Assembly: GCA_017547175.1 (NCBI GenBank)
Contig: JAFYQI010000006.1
Location: 231,175 to 295,174 of the forward strand
Source of the DNA: Alistipes sp.
GTDB lineage: Bacteria; Bacteroidota; Bacteroidia; Bacteroidales; Rikenellaceae
Length of the DNA stretch: 64,000 bases
Reading direction: 5' to 3'
Below, piece by piece: positions 17,804 to 27,720 of this stretch. Position 1 is the first letter of the stretch, and every line of letters starts with the position of its first letter. The notes under the pieces were generated by a model. The model saw only the letters and a program-made list of their open reading frames with translations, did not search any database and was not told where the DNA came from. The translations under genes and the position numbers were made by a program.

Positions 17804-18487
17804 ATGAAACTTCCTAAATCCATTCAGCGACGTGTCGTTGCGCTCTTTGTTTTAGTCTGTTTGCTATTTTTGCCCGGGTTGATACTCTCGGTGGTGCGTG
17901 TCGTTCTTGATAAGGATTGGCGCACGACGAATGAAGTCACTTATGTAGGCACGATAGACATTGTGCGACCAAGCTATATGCTGGGCGAGGGCAAACGAAA
18001 CAGCTACGAACCGATAGTTGTCCGTCCCGCAACAGCTGACGAGCCCGCAATCATGGCCGAACCTTCGGAATACGTAGTTTATGCCACGGAGGAAAATTAT
18101 GAGATTGACACTCCGGCCAATAAGGTGCGCACGGTGATGCTGTGTGTCTCCATGGTGGTGACTTTTGTCTTGACAATATTACTCTTTATGATTATCTATC
18201 AGGTGATAAATGGTTTCCGAACGGGCGAATTTTTTACGCGAAAGTCGGTTATTATGGTGCGTGCGATGGCTGCGTTCTATTTTGTAGGCAGTCTGATTTG
18301 GTCGAATTTTGATGAGTTAGATGGGTGTGTTGCGTCGGACTTTTGTGATCTGTTGTGCTCTGACGGTTTGGGTGGAGGATATACACTGAATACCAATACG
18401 ATACTCATTCCGATTGTGATGTTGGTTATCGCTGAGTTAATGAATATCGCTCACCGACTGAATGAAGAGGAGAGTGCAACCCTGTAA
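17804..18487 (+). CDS. DUF2975 family membrane protein
   Basis: 227 residues with about four transmembrane segments (roughly 12-34, 104-130, 148-165 and 190-215) and a large extracytoplasmic loop between the first two (about residues 35-103). The YQVINGFRTGEFFTRKSVIMVR segment after the second helix is the characteristic DUF2975 region. Members are typically encoded beside a small YozG-like HTH protein, as here (14 bases downstream). The pair is thought to regulate itself, but its physiological role is not established. Confidence 0.82.
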   Translation: MKLPKSIQRRVVALFVLVCLLFLPGLILSVVRVVLDKDWRTTNEVTYVGTIDIVRPSYMLGEGKRNSYEPIVVRPATADEPAIMAEPSEYVVYATEENYEIDTPANKVRTVMLCVSMVVTFVLTILLFMIIYQVINGFRTGEFFTRKSVIMVRAMAAFYFVGSLIWSNFDELDGCVASDFCDLLCSDGLGGGYTLNTNTILIPIVMLVIAELMNIAHRLNEEESATL

Positions 18488-18501
18488 ATAGGTGTAAAGC
18501 T

Positions 18502-18729
18502 ATGATAATAACTAATTTAGATGTTGTCCTTGCACGTCGTAAGATGTCGTTGCAGGAACTTTCTGAGCGTATTGATATTTCAGTCGTAAACCTCTCAAAA
18601 CTCAAAACGGGTAAGGTGCGTGCGATCCGTTTTTCAACGCTTGATGCAATTTGTAGAGTTCTCAATTGTCAGACGGGCGATATTCTCGAATTTCGTCCGG
18701 ATGAACCGGAACCCGAGGCTGAAGATTAA
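18502..18729 (+). CDS. small Cro/CI-type HTH regulator of the DUF2975 pair
   Basis: 75 residues, almost all helix-turn-helix: LDVVLARRKMSLQELSERI, then VVNLSKLKTGKVRAIRFSTL, then LDAICRVLNCQTGDILEF, ending in an acidic tail. This is the HTH_26/YozG-like layout usually paired with DUF2975. It is the likely ligand of the ACGATAA heptads around its operon promoter. A shortened copy of the 3'-UTR repeat and a terminator follow the stop. Confidence 0.9.
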   Translation: MIITNLDVVLARRKMSLQELSERIDISVVNLSKLKTGKVRAIRFSTLDAICRVLNCQTGDILEFRPDEPEPEAED

Positions 18730-18747
18730 TTGACTCTAAAACAGAAA

Positions 18748-18804
18748 GAAGCTGTCTAACAAGGTGATTTTGGCGTTACCCCCCCCCTCTTGTTATACAA
18801 TTTC
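18748..18804 (+). repeat. 3'-UTR element, copy 3 (internally deleted)
   Basis: Starts GAAGCTGTCTAACAAGGTGA like copy 2 and ends CTTGTTATACAATTTC, but the middle of about 60 bases is gone. The joint carries a run of nine C (18779-18787). Both arms are kept, so the outer hairpin can still form. It is in the sense orientation of the HTH gene and six bases before its terminator. Confidence 0.82.
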
Positions 18805-18810
18805 CGACAA

Positions 18811-18856
18811 AAAAGAGCGTGTCTGAAAAACTTGTCGGACACGCTCTTTTTTTTAT
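18811..18856. terminator. bidirectional terminator between the HTH gene and udk
   Basis: AAAAGAGCGTGTC pairs with GACACGCTCTTTT, followed by more T. The A-rich other side allows use by udk from the opposite strand. Confidence 0.9.
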
Positions 18857-18874
18857 TTTATTGACGGGAAAGCT

Positions 18875-19492
18875 TTACTCCTTAATAATCGAGCGGATGT
18901 TCTCGATGAGCATCGCTACGGCTACTGAGTTGAAGCCACCTTCGGGGATGATCACGTCGGCATGTCTTTTCGACGGCTCGACAAACTCCTCGTGCATCGG
19001 CTTAACGGTCGTGGTGTATTGAGTGATGACCGACTCCATCGAGCGGCCACGATCTCTTACGTCGCGCAAGATTCTGCGTGCCAGGCGGATATCTGCATCT
19101 GTATCAACGAATACTTTAATATCCATCAGCTCGCGCAACTCTTTGTTCTCAAAGATGAGAATACCGTCCACGATAATCACCTTCGAGGGCTTTACGGCCA
19201 CCTTCTCTTCGGTGCGATTATGTTCGACAAACGAATAGACGGGATGTTCGATGGGTACGTTCTTTTTCAACGCCTTGATGTGGCCGACCAGCATGTCAGT
19301 ATCGAAGGCGGCAGGGTGGTCATAGTTGAGTTTCGTGCGCTCCTCGTAGCTCAGCTCAGGGTGTGCCTTGTAGTAGAAGTCGTGGCAGAGCGTTACGACA
19401 TCTGCACCGGCGAATGCCTCCTGCAGTCGCTTTACAAGGGTCGATTTTCCGGATCCGGTACCTCCGGCAACTCCGATAACGGTAACTTTCAT
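18875..19492 (-). CDS. udk: uridine kinase
   Basis: 205 residues from the ATG at 19492, chosen because MKVTVIGVAGGTGSGKST is the canonical N-terminus; the frame extends upstream but without family sequence. The P-loop is at about residues 10-18, followed by DFYYKAHPELSYEERTKLNYDHP (substrate lid), VIIVDGIL (Walker B-like) and RILRDVRDRGRS. The enzyme phosphorylates uridine and cytidine in pyrimidine salvage. It is a single-gene unit in front of a terminator shared with the DUF2975 operon. Confidence 0.95.
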   Translation of the reverse strand: MKVTVIGVAGGTGSGKSTLVKRLQEAFAGADVVTLCHDFYYKAHPELSYEERTKLNYDHPAAFDTDMLVGHIKALKKNVPIEHPVYSFVEHNRTEEKVAVKPSKVIIVDGILIFENKELRELMDIKVFVDTDADIRLARRILRDVRDRGRSMESVITQYTTTVKPMHEEFVEPSKRHADVIIPEGGFNSVAVAMLIENIRSIIKE

Positions 19493-19516
19493 CTTCCGAT
19501 TCGTTTGTGCGGTTAA

Positions 19517-19564
19517 CAAAAAGAGAGGTGTGCTCAACATTTTGATGGCCGAGCAGCACCCCTT
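19517..19564 (-). terminator. terminator of gyrB
   Basis: On the minus strand GGGGTGCTGCTC pairs, with one bulge, with GAGCACACCTC and is followed by a T-run (TTTTTG). It lies 32 bases after the repeat element that follows gyrB. Confidence 0.7.
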
Positions 19565-19595
19565 TGATTTGATTGTCAATGCAATTTGTGCGCAA

Positions 19596-19714
19596 GAAAG
19601 CGATTAACGAGCGAAATTTCAAGGCTTGCGATGCACTCGAAACCGGAGCATACTGACGTATGTGAGGATTTCGAGGGCGAGCGTAACGCGGAAATCACCT
19701 CGTTTGGCGCTTTC
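19596..19714 (-). repeat. 3'-UTR double-palindrome element, copy 4
   Basis: Read on the minus strand it starts GAAAGCGCCAAACGAGGTGA two bases after the gyrB stop, and ends in sequence whose complement starts GAAAGCGATTAACGAGCGAA. The centre CATACGTCAGTATG matches the central stem of copy 2. The arms differ from copy 2 at many places yet still pair with each other. Same orientation relative to its gene as the other copies. Confidence 0.85.
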
Positions 19715-19716
19715 TT

Positions 19717-21783
<2,067 letters not shown>

Positions 21784-22512
21784 TTAGGCAAGTATCTGCT
21801 TCAAGTCCACCTCGCTGGTCCTCCCTTTTTGGAACAGAATGGCGCGGGCCGGATAGTTTTCAATCAGTGCCGTATTGTGGGTGGACATCACCACTGCGCA
21901 GCCCTGCTCGGCGATTTCTCGGAAAATCTTCATGATGCCGTCGGCTGTTACCGGGTCAAGATTACCTGTAGGCTCATCGGCTAATACCACTTCGGGGTTA
22001 TTTAGTAGTGCACGGGCTATGACCAAGCGCTGTTGTTCGCCACCCGAGAGTTCAAAGGGCATTTTGTAACTCTTGGTTTCGAGGTGTACCATACGAAGTA
22101 CCTTATCGATACGTTCGCGAATCTCCGACTCGTTTTTCCATCCGGTAGCTTTCAGGACGTAGTAGAGATTCATAAATACATTACGATCGCTCAAAAGCTG
22201 ATAATCTTGGAACACGATACCGATACTACGGCGTAGGTAGGGGATCTCCTTGCGCTTAAGCTCCTTGAGATTGAAGCCGGCAATCATACCTTCGCCAACT
22301 ACGAGCGGTACTTCGGCGTAAAGGGTCTTCAGGAGTGAAGATTTTCCACTGCCCACGCGTCCGATTAAATAGACGAATTCGCCACGACTCACCTCGAAAT
22401 CGACTTCGGAGAGGACCATTTCCCCTTCGCGAATGATCTGTTTTGCAGATTGGTTTTCACTTCCGTGGTAGATCGAGACGCCTTTTAGTCGGATTACCTT
22501 CTTCTGATTCAT
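21784..22512 (-). CDS. ftsE: FtsE-like ABC ATPase
   Basis: 242 residues from the ATG at 22512 ([17 protein letters not shown]). Walker A is GRVGSGKSS, the Q-loop is in [19 protein letters not shown], the signature is LSGGEQQR, Walker [13 protein letters not shown], and the switch MSTHN. The sequence VFQDYQLL and the overall pattern match the FtsE branch, which works with FtsX to activate cell-wall hydrolases at the division site. FtsX is not adjacent, which is usual in many Bacteroidota. A TATCTTTG element lies at 22540-22547 on the minus strand, divergent from the tmRNA promoter. Confidence 0.85.
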   Translation of the reverse strand: MNQKKVIRLKGVSIYHGSENQSAKQIIREGEMVLSEVDFEVSRGEFVYLIGRVGSGKSSLLKTLYAEVPLVVGEGMIAGFNLKELKRKEIPYLRRSIGIVFQDYQLLSDRNVFMNLYYVLKATGWKNESEIRERIDKVLRMVHLETKSYKMPFELSGGEQQRLVIARALLNNPEVVLADEPTGNLDPVTADGIMKIFREIAEQGCAVVMSTHNTALIENYPARAILFQKGRTSEVDLKQILA

Positions 22513-22556
22513 GCCTGTTGTTTTGTATGATGCGAAAGTCAAAGATACGAAAAAAA

Positions 22557-22587
22557 TTTGTTTTCCGTCCCTTTTGCACTATCTTTG
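22557..22587 (+). promoter_or_regulatory. promoter of the tmRNA gene
   Basis: TTTG at 22557-22560, exactly 19 bases, TATCTTTG at 22580-22587: one of the best promoter matches in the window. It sits about 40 bases before the mature tmRNA 5' end, with a leader hairpin ACTCG/CGAGT to be removed by processing. Confidence 0.88.
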
Positions 22588-22627
22588 TCGCATGAATTAC
22601 AACAACTCGCTTGGTCGAGTCGAAAAT

Positions 22628-23029
22628 GGGGGTGCCCGGTTTTGACAGCAGGCAGAGGTTGATGGTAAGCACGTCGAGCGCTGTGTGGCGGCTCGTTAAT
22701 CCCGATGCTCGAAAATTAGTTGGCAACAACAATTATGCACTCGCTGCCTAATTTCCAGGAAATTGAGGCTTAATCGCCGGGGCCAAGGCTGCCTTAGCGA
22801 CGAGTATCCCGAGGGGCTGTTCCGCTCTTTAACGGCTCTTCATACGGGGTATCATTCATTTAGAGATAGTTCGGCGGATTGCCTCGCCTGCCGAGCGAAA
22901 TTTTAGGGGCTGGGCCGTGTATTAGGTTGTTGCCTGCCGGATATGCGGAGAAGGATTAAATGGTAACTAAACGTGTAGAAAGCCTTCGGGCTCCCTGTTT
23001 GGACGCGGGTTCGACTCCCGCCACCTCCA
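22628..23029 (+). ncRNA. ssrA: transfer-messenger RNA (tmRNA)
   Basis: About 402 bases. The tRNA-like domain is formed by 5' GGGGGTG and 3' CACCTCC plus discriminator A, with a T-arm GCGGG, TTCGACT, CCCGC. The 5' side has the usual GGTTTTGACAGC. The tag reading frame runs from the resume codon GGC at 22722 to TAA at 22749-22751 and encodes GNNNYALAA, close to the Bacteroidota tags ending NYALAA. The 3' end is followed by CAAAA, so CCA is not encoded in full. tmRNA rescues stalled ribosomes and tags the product for proteolysis with SmpB. A terminator follows at 23043. Confidence 0.97.
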
Positions 23030-23042
23030 CAAAATAACGGAT

Positions 23043-23075
23043 GAAGCGTGCTGTAAGGCACGCTTCTGTTGTTTT
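23043..23075 (+). terminator. terminator of the tmRNA gene
   Basis: A perfect nine-base stem GAAGCGTGC/GCACGCTTC around TGTAAG, followed by a T-rich TGTTGTTTTG. The rest of the gap to 23158 holds no gene that I can see. Confidence 0.8.
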
Positions 23076-23157
23076 GTGGAGTTCCGCCACTTATATTTAC
23101 ATCCCTCCGAATCGTCCTTTGTGCCTATAATACCCTTAAAAGCCTTTAGCACCTTTA

Positions 23158-23200
23158 TAAAAAAAGAGGTTGTGCAACAAACTTGTTGACAGCCTCTTTG
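23158..23200 (-). terminator. terminator of the DUF1593 gene
   Basis: On the minus strand AAAGAGGCTGTCAACAA pairs with TTGTTGCACAACCTCTTT with a few mismatches, followed by seven T. It has the same inner CAACAA/TTGTTG palindrome as the terminator at 5069. Confidence 0.82.
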
Positions 23201-23217
23201 CGTGTTTTCAGTGTTGG

Positions 23218-24573
23218 TTATTTGATCGTTACGAGAATGCGCGCGTAGTGGGTGAGTGTCGGAGTGCCGTTATCGGTCACCTCGCAAATCAGTTGGATCG
23301 TGTCGCCTGATTTGGCATTCTCGGGGATAACAAACGATGCCTTAGCGGTCTCGGCATTGGCAATATCAACCTTACCGCCATAGCTGTCAGCCTCTTCGTA
23401 TTGCCACCAGCGGAACGTGATTTGATCGCCATCCGGATCGGTAGTCTCGCCGGCATCCAACAGAACCGACTCGCCAATACGCTTGGTCAGGTGCTTTTTA
23501 TGCGTCAGTTTTACCTGCGGAGCATGGTTGGCCTCTGCATATGACTTTACACACCAATCTGCGCGGGCCGCCCAATCATGTTGCGCAGCAACCAGCCAAC
23601 GCTGGAATACAATGTGTGTGTCAAGCTCCCCATTGTGCATGTCTTTACCATCCTGCAGGTGATTTCCTTTGCAGTATTCGGGACGGCCACCCCAGCCACC
23701 CAGCGTGTAGTCGAGGTGTTGCTCCAGTCCGTTGTTAATCAGTGGCATGTACGAAGGGGTGTCGCCCTCGCTTGTGTAGGTTTGTGGATAGGTTGCGCAA
23801 AGCGGTCCATGTCCCTCTTTGATATGCTCGTTGAGCCACGGGATATCCATGATCTGCTGCAACTCCTTCGGATTCTTGCTTATGCGGTTTTTGAAGTAGT
23901 AATCAACACTCATGTAGTCCCATACATAGCGCCACGCGCCGTCGCGATCGGGAGCTCCCGACTCGTAGATGTAGATCTCGGGCAGATTCTCCTCGATCCA
24001 TTTGCCACCGCCGTCTTGATACCAAATGCAGTAGAGACGTGCCTTTTGGACAGCGCGCTGCCATGCTTCAGCGGGGTAGTACTCTTTGATTTGCCACAGT
24101 GCATTTGCTTGCGTATTGGCACCACCCCAGGCTAAAATGTGTACCGGGCGCGGGTCGTCGTCGAGGAGCGTTCGGATAATCAGCTGAGCCCCCTCGCTAT
24201 CAGCTAACAAGGGCGGAGCCTTGCGAAGATCTTCGCGATTTTCGTTGCCTACGCATACTGTTTTTAGCAATTCCTCGGCATCGGGATAATCCGGATTATG
24301 CTGGCGGAGGTTGGGCAGACAAGCGTTATAGAGGGCGATTTGTTTTTCGATCCACCTCTCTTTGCTGTGGCCGTCTTTTTGGACGCCATTTACCTGCACG
24401 ATTCCGGCTACATCAAAATCAGAGGTGTAGAGCAGAAAGCGTACCATGGAGCTGCGATCGTCGATTTCACCATCGGTCGTGACAATTACACGAGGCTTGT
24501 ACGACTCTTCAATCGTCGCAGAGGTGCATCTACAGCAGAGTAATACAATGAGTATTGCGAATATGAGTTTCAT
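23218..24573 (-). CDS. DUF1593 / Sde182-type nucleoside-hydrolase-like lipoprotein
   Basis: 451 residues with a short lipoprotein signal (LLCCRC, lipid Cys13 or Cys16). The first domain (about 27-320) begins RVIVTTDGEIDDRSSMVRFLL, which resembles the aspartate-rich calcium site of nucleoside hydrolases, and contains HILAWGGANTQANALWQI, matching DUF1593. The last 100 residues are an immunoglobulin/cadherin-like domain (NHAPQVKLTHKKH, DAGETTDPDGDQITFRWWQYEEA). The family occurs in polysaccharide-degrading bacteria, including the Sde_0182 protein reported to bind cellulose. A role in plant glycan or nucleoside breakdown is likely, but the substrate is unknown. Confidence 0.85.
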   Translation of the reverse strand: MKLIFAILIVLLCCRCTSATIEESYKPRVIVTTDGEIDDRSSMVRFLLYTSDFDVAGIVQVNGVQKDGHSKERWIEKQIALYNACLPNLRQHNPDYPDAEELLKTVCVGNENREDLRKAPPLLADSEGAQLIIRTLLDDDPRPVHILAWGGANTQANALWQIKEYYPAEAWQRAVQKARLYCIWYQDGGGKWIEENLPEIYIYESGAPDRDGAWRYVWDYMSVDYYFKNRISKNPKELQQIMDIPWLNEHIKEGHGPLCATYPQTYTSEGDTPSYMPLINNGLEQHLDYTLGGWGGRPEYCKGNHLQDGKDMHNGELDTHIVFQRWLVAAQHDWAARADWCVKSYAEANHAPQVKLTHKKHLTKRIGESVLLDAGETTDPDGDQITFRWWQYEEADSYGGKVDIANAETAKASFVIPENAKSGDTIQLICEVTDNGTPTLTHYARILVTIK

Positions 24574-24586
24574 GATATGGGGTTAA

Positions 24587-24618
24587 AAAAAGCATCGACC
24601 AAATGGACGATGCTTTTT
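24587..24618 (-). terminator. terminator between the PL10-like and DUF1593 genes
   Basis: AAAAAGCATCG pairs perfectly with CGATGCTTTTT around ten bases, with T-runs on both strands. It lies between two same-strand genes 50 bases apart, so the DUF1593 gene is either expressed by read-through or has its own start in this short gap. Confidence 0.85.
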
Positions 24619-24623
24619 AGTTG

Positions 24624-26267
24624 CTATTTGCAATCCAGGAACTGAATCATCTGCATCATGTTATCGATGTAGGTACGAACCGAGATTACCTTGACTGGCT
24701 CTTTAGCCGTATAGGGCGAGGTGTCAAACTCGTCTCCCACGTAGGTCGAGGTGAACTCGCGCGTGGTGCTGGGCGTCATGTCCGTGCAAGGTTTGTATGG
24801 GTTCGACGTCTGCTGCTGCAGGGTCAGCCAGTAACCTTCCTCGGTCATCTCGCTGATAAGCTTACGCATGCGCTCCTCGGTGGGCTTTTGGATGGGAATA
24901 CCCCAAGCCTGACGTACGCGCGTGTAGTACTTCTTCAACGGTACCAGACCCATATTCAGGAAGGGCGACTCTTTGGCCAGCTCCTCCTTTGGAAGCTGTT
25001 TTACAGCCTCGTAAGCCTCGCGCAGAGCCTTCGGGTTGACGCTCGTGAACGAACCATAGTGAGCTAACGTACCTTCGGGATTCTGATCGTAGAAATAACG
25101 GCCGTTGTAGACGTTCGAGCCTTCACGGTGGACAAATTGCGGCTCACCCGTTTCGGGGTGGATAAACCGAGCCGCCGTGAAACTCTCCGAGTTGGGGTCG
25201 AAACGGCGACGTGCAGCAAAACCACCGCGCTTGATGATATCTTCCGGCAGTGCCAACGTCTCGAGGTACTCAATTGCAGCGGGAATACCGATCAGGAAGC
25301 GCGAATCTGCCGTCAGTTTATAGTACTCCATCAAACGGTGTACCATCTCGGCCGTGGTGCTGGTGTTGATAGCGCGAGGCTCATACGAACGTGCGTGAGC
25401 AGGTTTGAGATCCTCGACCGTGTATTGGTCGGCCCATCCGGCATAAGGCGCACCTTGTTGCAGCGTGGGGATCAGGTACATAGCGCGCAGAATCGGCTCT
25501 TTGAGATTCTGCATGCCGAGTGCTTGATAACACTGCGTGAGGAACTCGATTACGCCCGGGATAACATCGTCATTGAGGGTGATGAACGAAGAGTAGTCGG
25601 CACGACCCTGGAAGGGGTGGTCGTGACGCAACGGATAGCGCTGCGGCCAACCGCCAATCGGATATTGGCTCTCCAGAACGAATTGGATGACCTTGTCCAG
25701 AGCCGGACGGTAGGTCGGATCGTTCTTTTCGACATACATGCGTAACAAGAACGAAGCTGCCTCCATGGTGCCTCCATCGTCGTAGGTGGCATTGCCGTAG
25801 TAGTGCTGGAACTCCTCCAGGCGCCATCCTGCCTTTCCGACTGTCGAGTACCACTCTTTGAGCGAGTTCTCACCAGCGAAATCAAAGACGTAGTTCCATC
25901 CGCCACACGGAAGCTGACCCCAGATCAAGGCATTTGCTACGCGCTTGGCCTGTTCGTAATAATACTCGTCACCCGTGCAGTGATAGGCATCCAGAAGCAG
26001 ATGGCCTACCGACGGTGTGCCCGGAGGCTGAATCCATACCATGGTACGTTTTGCCTCCATTTCACCCCATTGACGCGAAAAGTCGGGTAGATAATTCCAT
26101 ACAAAGCCACCTTTGTAGCTGGCTTTTTCCATCATGAATTCTGTGGCGCGACGCATGGCGTTGCGGACCTCATCGTCGGGCGATTGTTTGGGCTTGGCGG
26201 TTGCTGTAAAGATTACACCCAATGTAGCCACAAGAATCGCCGTTGAGTGAAGCTGTTTAATAAACAT
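24624..26267 (-). CDS. pectate lyase of the PL10 (PelA-like) type, divergent
   Basis: 547 residues with a signal peptide (about 1-24, ending TATAK). The protein is a predicted alpha/alpha toroid. [10 protein letters not shown] with the later [15 protein letters not shown] matches the PL10 region (usually GGWPQ-YP and ITYNDDAM), and [23 protein letters not shown] matches the PL10 active-site neighbourhood. The long C-terminal extension (after about residue 400) is not part of the basic PL10 domain. It should cleave polygalacturonate or a related uronic acid polymer by beta-elimination, outside the cytoplasm. No SusC/SusD pair lies nearby. Confidence 0.78.
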   Translation of the reverse strand: MFIKQLHSTAILVATLGVIFTATAKPKQSPDDEVRNAMRRATEFMMEKASYKGGFVWNYLPDFSRQWGEMEAKRTMVWIQPPGTPSVGHLLLDAYHCTGDEYYYEQAKRVANALIWGQLPCGGWNYVFDFAGENSLKEWYSTVGKAGWRLEEFQHYYGNATYDDGGTMEAASFLLRMYVEKNDPTYRPALDKVIQFVLESQYPIGGWPQRYPLRHDHPFQGRADYSSFITLNDDVIPGVIEFLTQCYQALGMQNLKEPILRAMYLIPTLQQGAPYAGWADQYTVEDLKPAHARSYEPRAINTSTTAEMVHRLMEYYKLTADSRFLIGIPAAIEYLETLALPEDIIKRGGFAARRRFDPNSESFTAARFIHPETGEPQFVHREGSNVYNGRYFYDQNPEGTLAHYGSFTSVNPKALREAYEAVKQLPKEELAKESPFLNMGLVPLKKYYTRVRQAWGIPIQKPTEERMRKLISEMTEEGYWLTLQQQTSNPYKPCTDMTPSTTREFTSTYVGDEFDTSPYTAKEPVKVISVRTYIDNMMQMIQFLDCK

Positions 26268-26407
26268 AATTGTAGGTTTAGGTTTTTGTGTAGTTGGTTC
26301 AATATGTAAATATAGACATTTATTCCGAAAAAAAGAGGCTATGAGAGCTAAAAGTTGCTTGTTTTCGGGTAAAGTATCCGAAAAAGGGGGTGAAACGATC
26401 GAATTCG

Positions 26408-26438
26408 TTGTGTCGTTTTCGGAAAAAAACTATCTTTG
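26408..26438 (+). promoter_or_regulatory. promoter of purT
   Basis: TTG at 26408-26410, 20 bases, TATCTTTG at 26431-26438, 31 bases before the purT ATG at 26470. This also shows that in-frame starts upstream of 26440 are not used. Confidence 0.7.
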
Positions 26439-26469
26439 CAGAAACGAAACCTTAAAATCTGATCAGAAG

Positions 26470-27648
26470 ATGACAAAAAAGATTCTGTTGCTCGGCTCGG
26501 GTGAGCTGGGAAAAGAGTTTGTGATTGCAGCGCAACGACTCGGTCAAACGGTTGTGGCGTGCGATAAGTATCCCAATGCTCCGGCTATGCAGGTGGCTGA
26601 CGCATGTGAAGTTTTTGAGATGCTCGATGGTGAGGCGTTGGCTGCAGCCGTTAAGAAGCATCAGCCTGATTTGATCGTTCCCGAAATTGAGGCCATTCGT
26701 ACCGAGCGCCTTTACGAGTTTGAGCAGGAGGGTATCCAGGTGGTGCCGAGTGCTCGTGCCGTAAACTTTACGATGAACCGTAAGGCGATTCGAGATCTGG
26801 CAGCTGTGGAGTTGGGCTTGAAGACAGCGAAATATTTCTATGCCAAGACCTTTGATGAGTTGAAGGAGGCTGCTGCAAAGATCGGTTTCCCGTGCGTTGT
26901 GAAACCGCTGATGTCGTCGTCGGGTAAAGGCCAGTCGGTTGTTCGTTCGGAGGCTGATCTGGAGCATGCTTGGCAGTATGGTTGCGAGGGCTCGCGTGGT
27001 GATATCATGGAGCTGATCATCGAAGAGTTTATTGCTTTTGATAGTGAGATTACCCTGCTGACGGTGACCCAAAAGGATGGACCGACCCTCTTCTGCCCGC
27101 CGATTGGTCATGTACAGAAGAGTGGTGATTATCGAGAGAGCTTCCAAATGCCCGAGATCTCGGAGGAGCACCTCAAAGAGGCTCAGCGTATGGCTGCAGC
27201 GGTCACCGAGGCTTTGACCGGTGCCGGTATTTGGGGTGTGGAGTTTTTCCTCAGCCATGAGAATGGCGTCTATTTTTCGGAGCTTTCGCCCCGTCCGCAT
27301 GATACGGGTATGGTGACGTTGGCCGGTACGCAGAATTTGAGCGAGTTTGAACTTCATGCACGTGCCGTCTTGGGATTGCCCATTCCTGAGATTACGTTTG
27401 AGCGTATTGGTGCGTCGGCGGTTATCTTGGCAGATGAGGCTTCGGAAAATGCACCTCGCTATGAGGGTGTCGAAGAGGCAATGGCGATGGATCCGCGTAA
27501 TGATGTCCGCATCTTTGGTAAGCCCTCGGCTCGTAAGAATCGTCGTATGGGTGTCGTGGTGGGTTATGCTCCGCACGGCTCGAGCCTTGATGAGTTGCGA
27601 GACCGTGTAAAGGCCGCAGCCGAGAAGGTGAAAGTGATCGTTCAATAG
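26470..27648 (+). CDS. purT: formate-dependent phosphoribosylglycinamide formyltransferase
   Basis: 392 residues from the ATG at 26470 ([17 protein letters not shown]), the canonical PurT start; the frame is open for 43 further codons upstream, but these overlap the promoter. The protein has the ATP-grasp fold: nucleotide-binding [32 protein letters not shown] (phosphate loop), and [25 protein letters not shown] (metal-binding). It makes formyl-GAR from GAR using formate and ATP in purine synthesis, independent of formyl-tetrahydrofolate. Single-gene unit with a strong terminator. Confidence 0.96.
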   Translation: MTKKILLLGSGELGKEFVIAAQRLGQTVVACDKYPNAPAMQVADACEVFEMLDGEALAAAVKKHQPDLIVPEIEAIRTERLYEFEQEGIQVVPSARAVNFTMNRKAIRDLAAVELGLKTAKYFYAKTFDELKEAAAKIGFPCVVKPLMSSSGKGQSVVRSEADLEHAWQYGCEGSRGDIMELIIEEFIAFDSEITLLTVTQKDGPTLFCPPIGHVQKSGDYRESFQMPEISEEHLKEAQRMAAAVTEALTGAGIWGVEFFLSHENGVYFSELSPRPHDTGMVTLAGTQNLSEFELHARAVLGLPIPEITFERIGASAVILADEASENAPRYEGVEEAMAMDPRNDVRIFGKPSARKNRRMGVVVGYAPHGSSLDELRDRVKAAAEKVKVIVQ

Positions 27649-27669
27649 TCAATCATTCGATTAAACAAA

Positions 27670-27704
27670 AAAAAAGGAGAGCCGATTTAGCTCTCCTTTT
27701 TTTT
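27670..27704. terminator. bidirectional terminator between purT and the aminotransferase
   Basis: AGGAGAGC pairs with GCTCTCCT around CGATTTA, with A and T runs on both sides. It serves both converging genes. Confidence 0.92.
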
Positions 27705-27720
27705 ATTGGGTCGATCGGGA

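Noticed and set aside
4950..19714. The palindromic element as an insertion sequence or a MITE with target duplications
   Set aside because: No transposase is nearby and I could not find clear target-site duplications; fixed orientation and placement after stop codons argue for a transcribed element instead.
23218..26267. A polysaccharide utilisation locus around the pectate lyase
   Set aside because: No SusC/SusD pair, TonB receptor or hybrid two-component regulator is present; two enzymes alone do not make a locus of that type.
26452..27645. Long open frame antisense to purT
   Set aside because: A shadow of a strongly biased gene; no recognisable protein features and no promoter on that strand.
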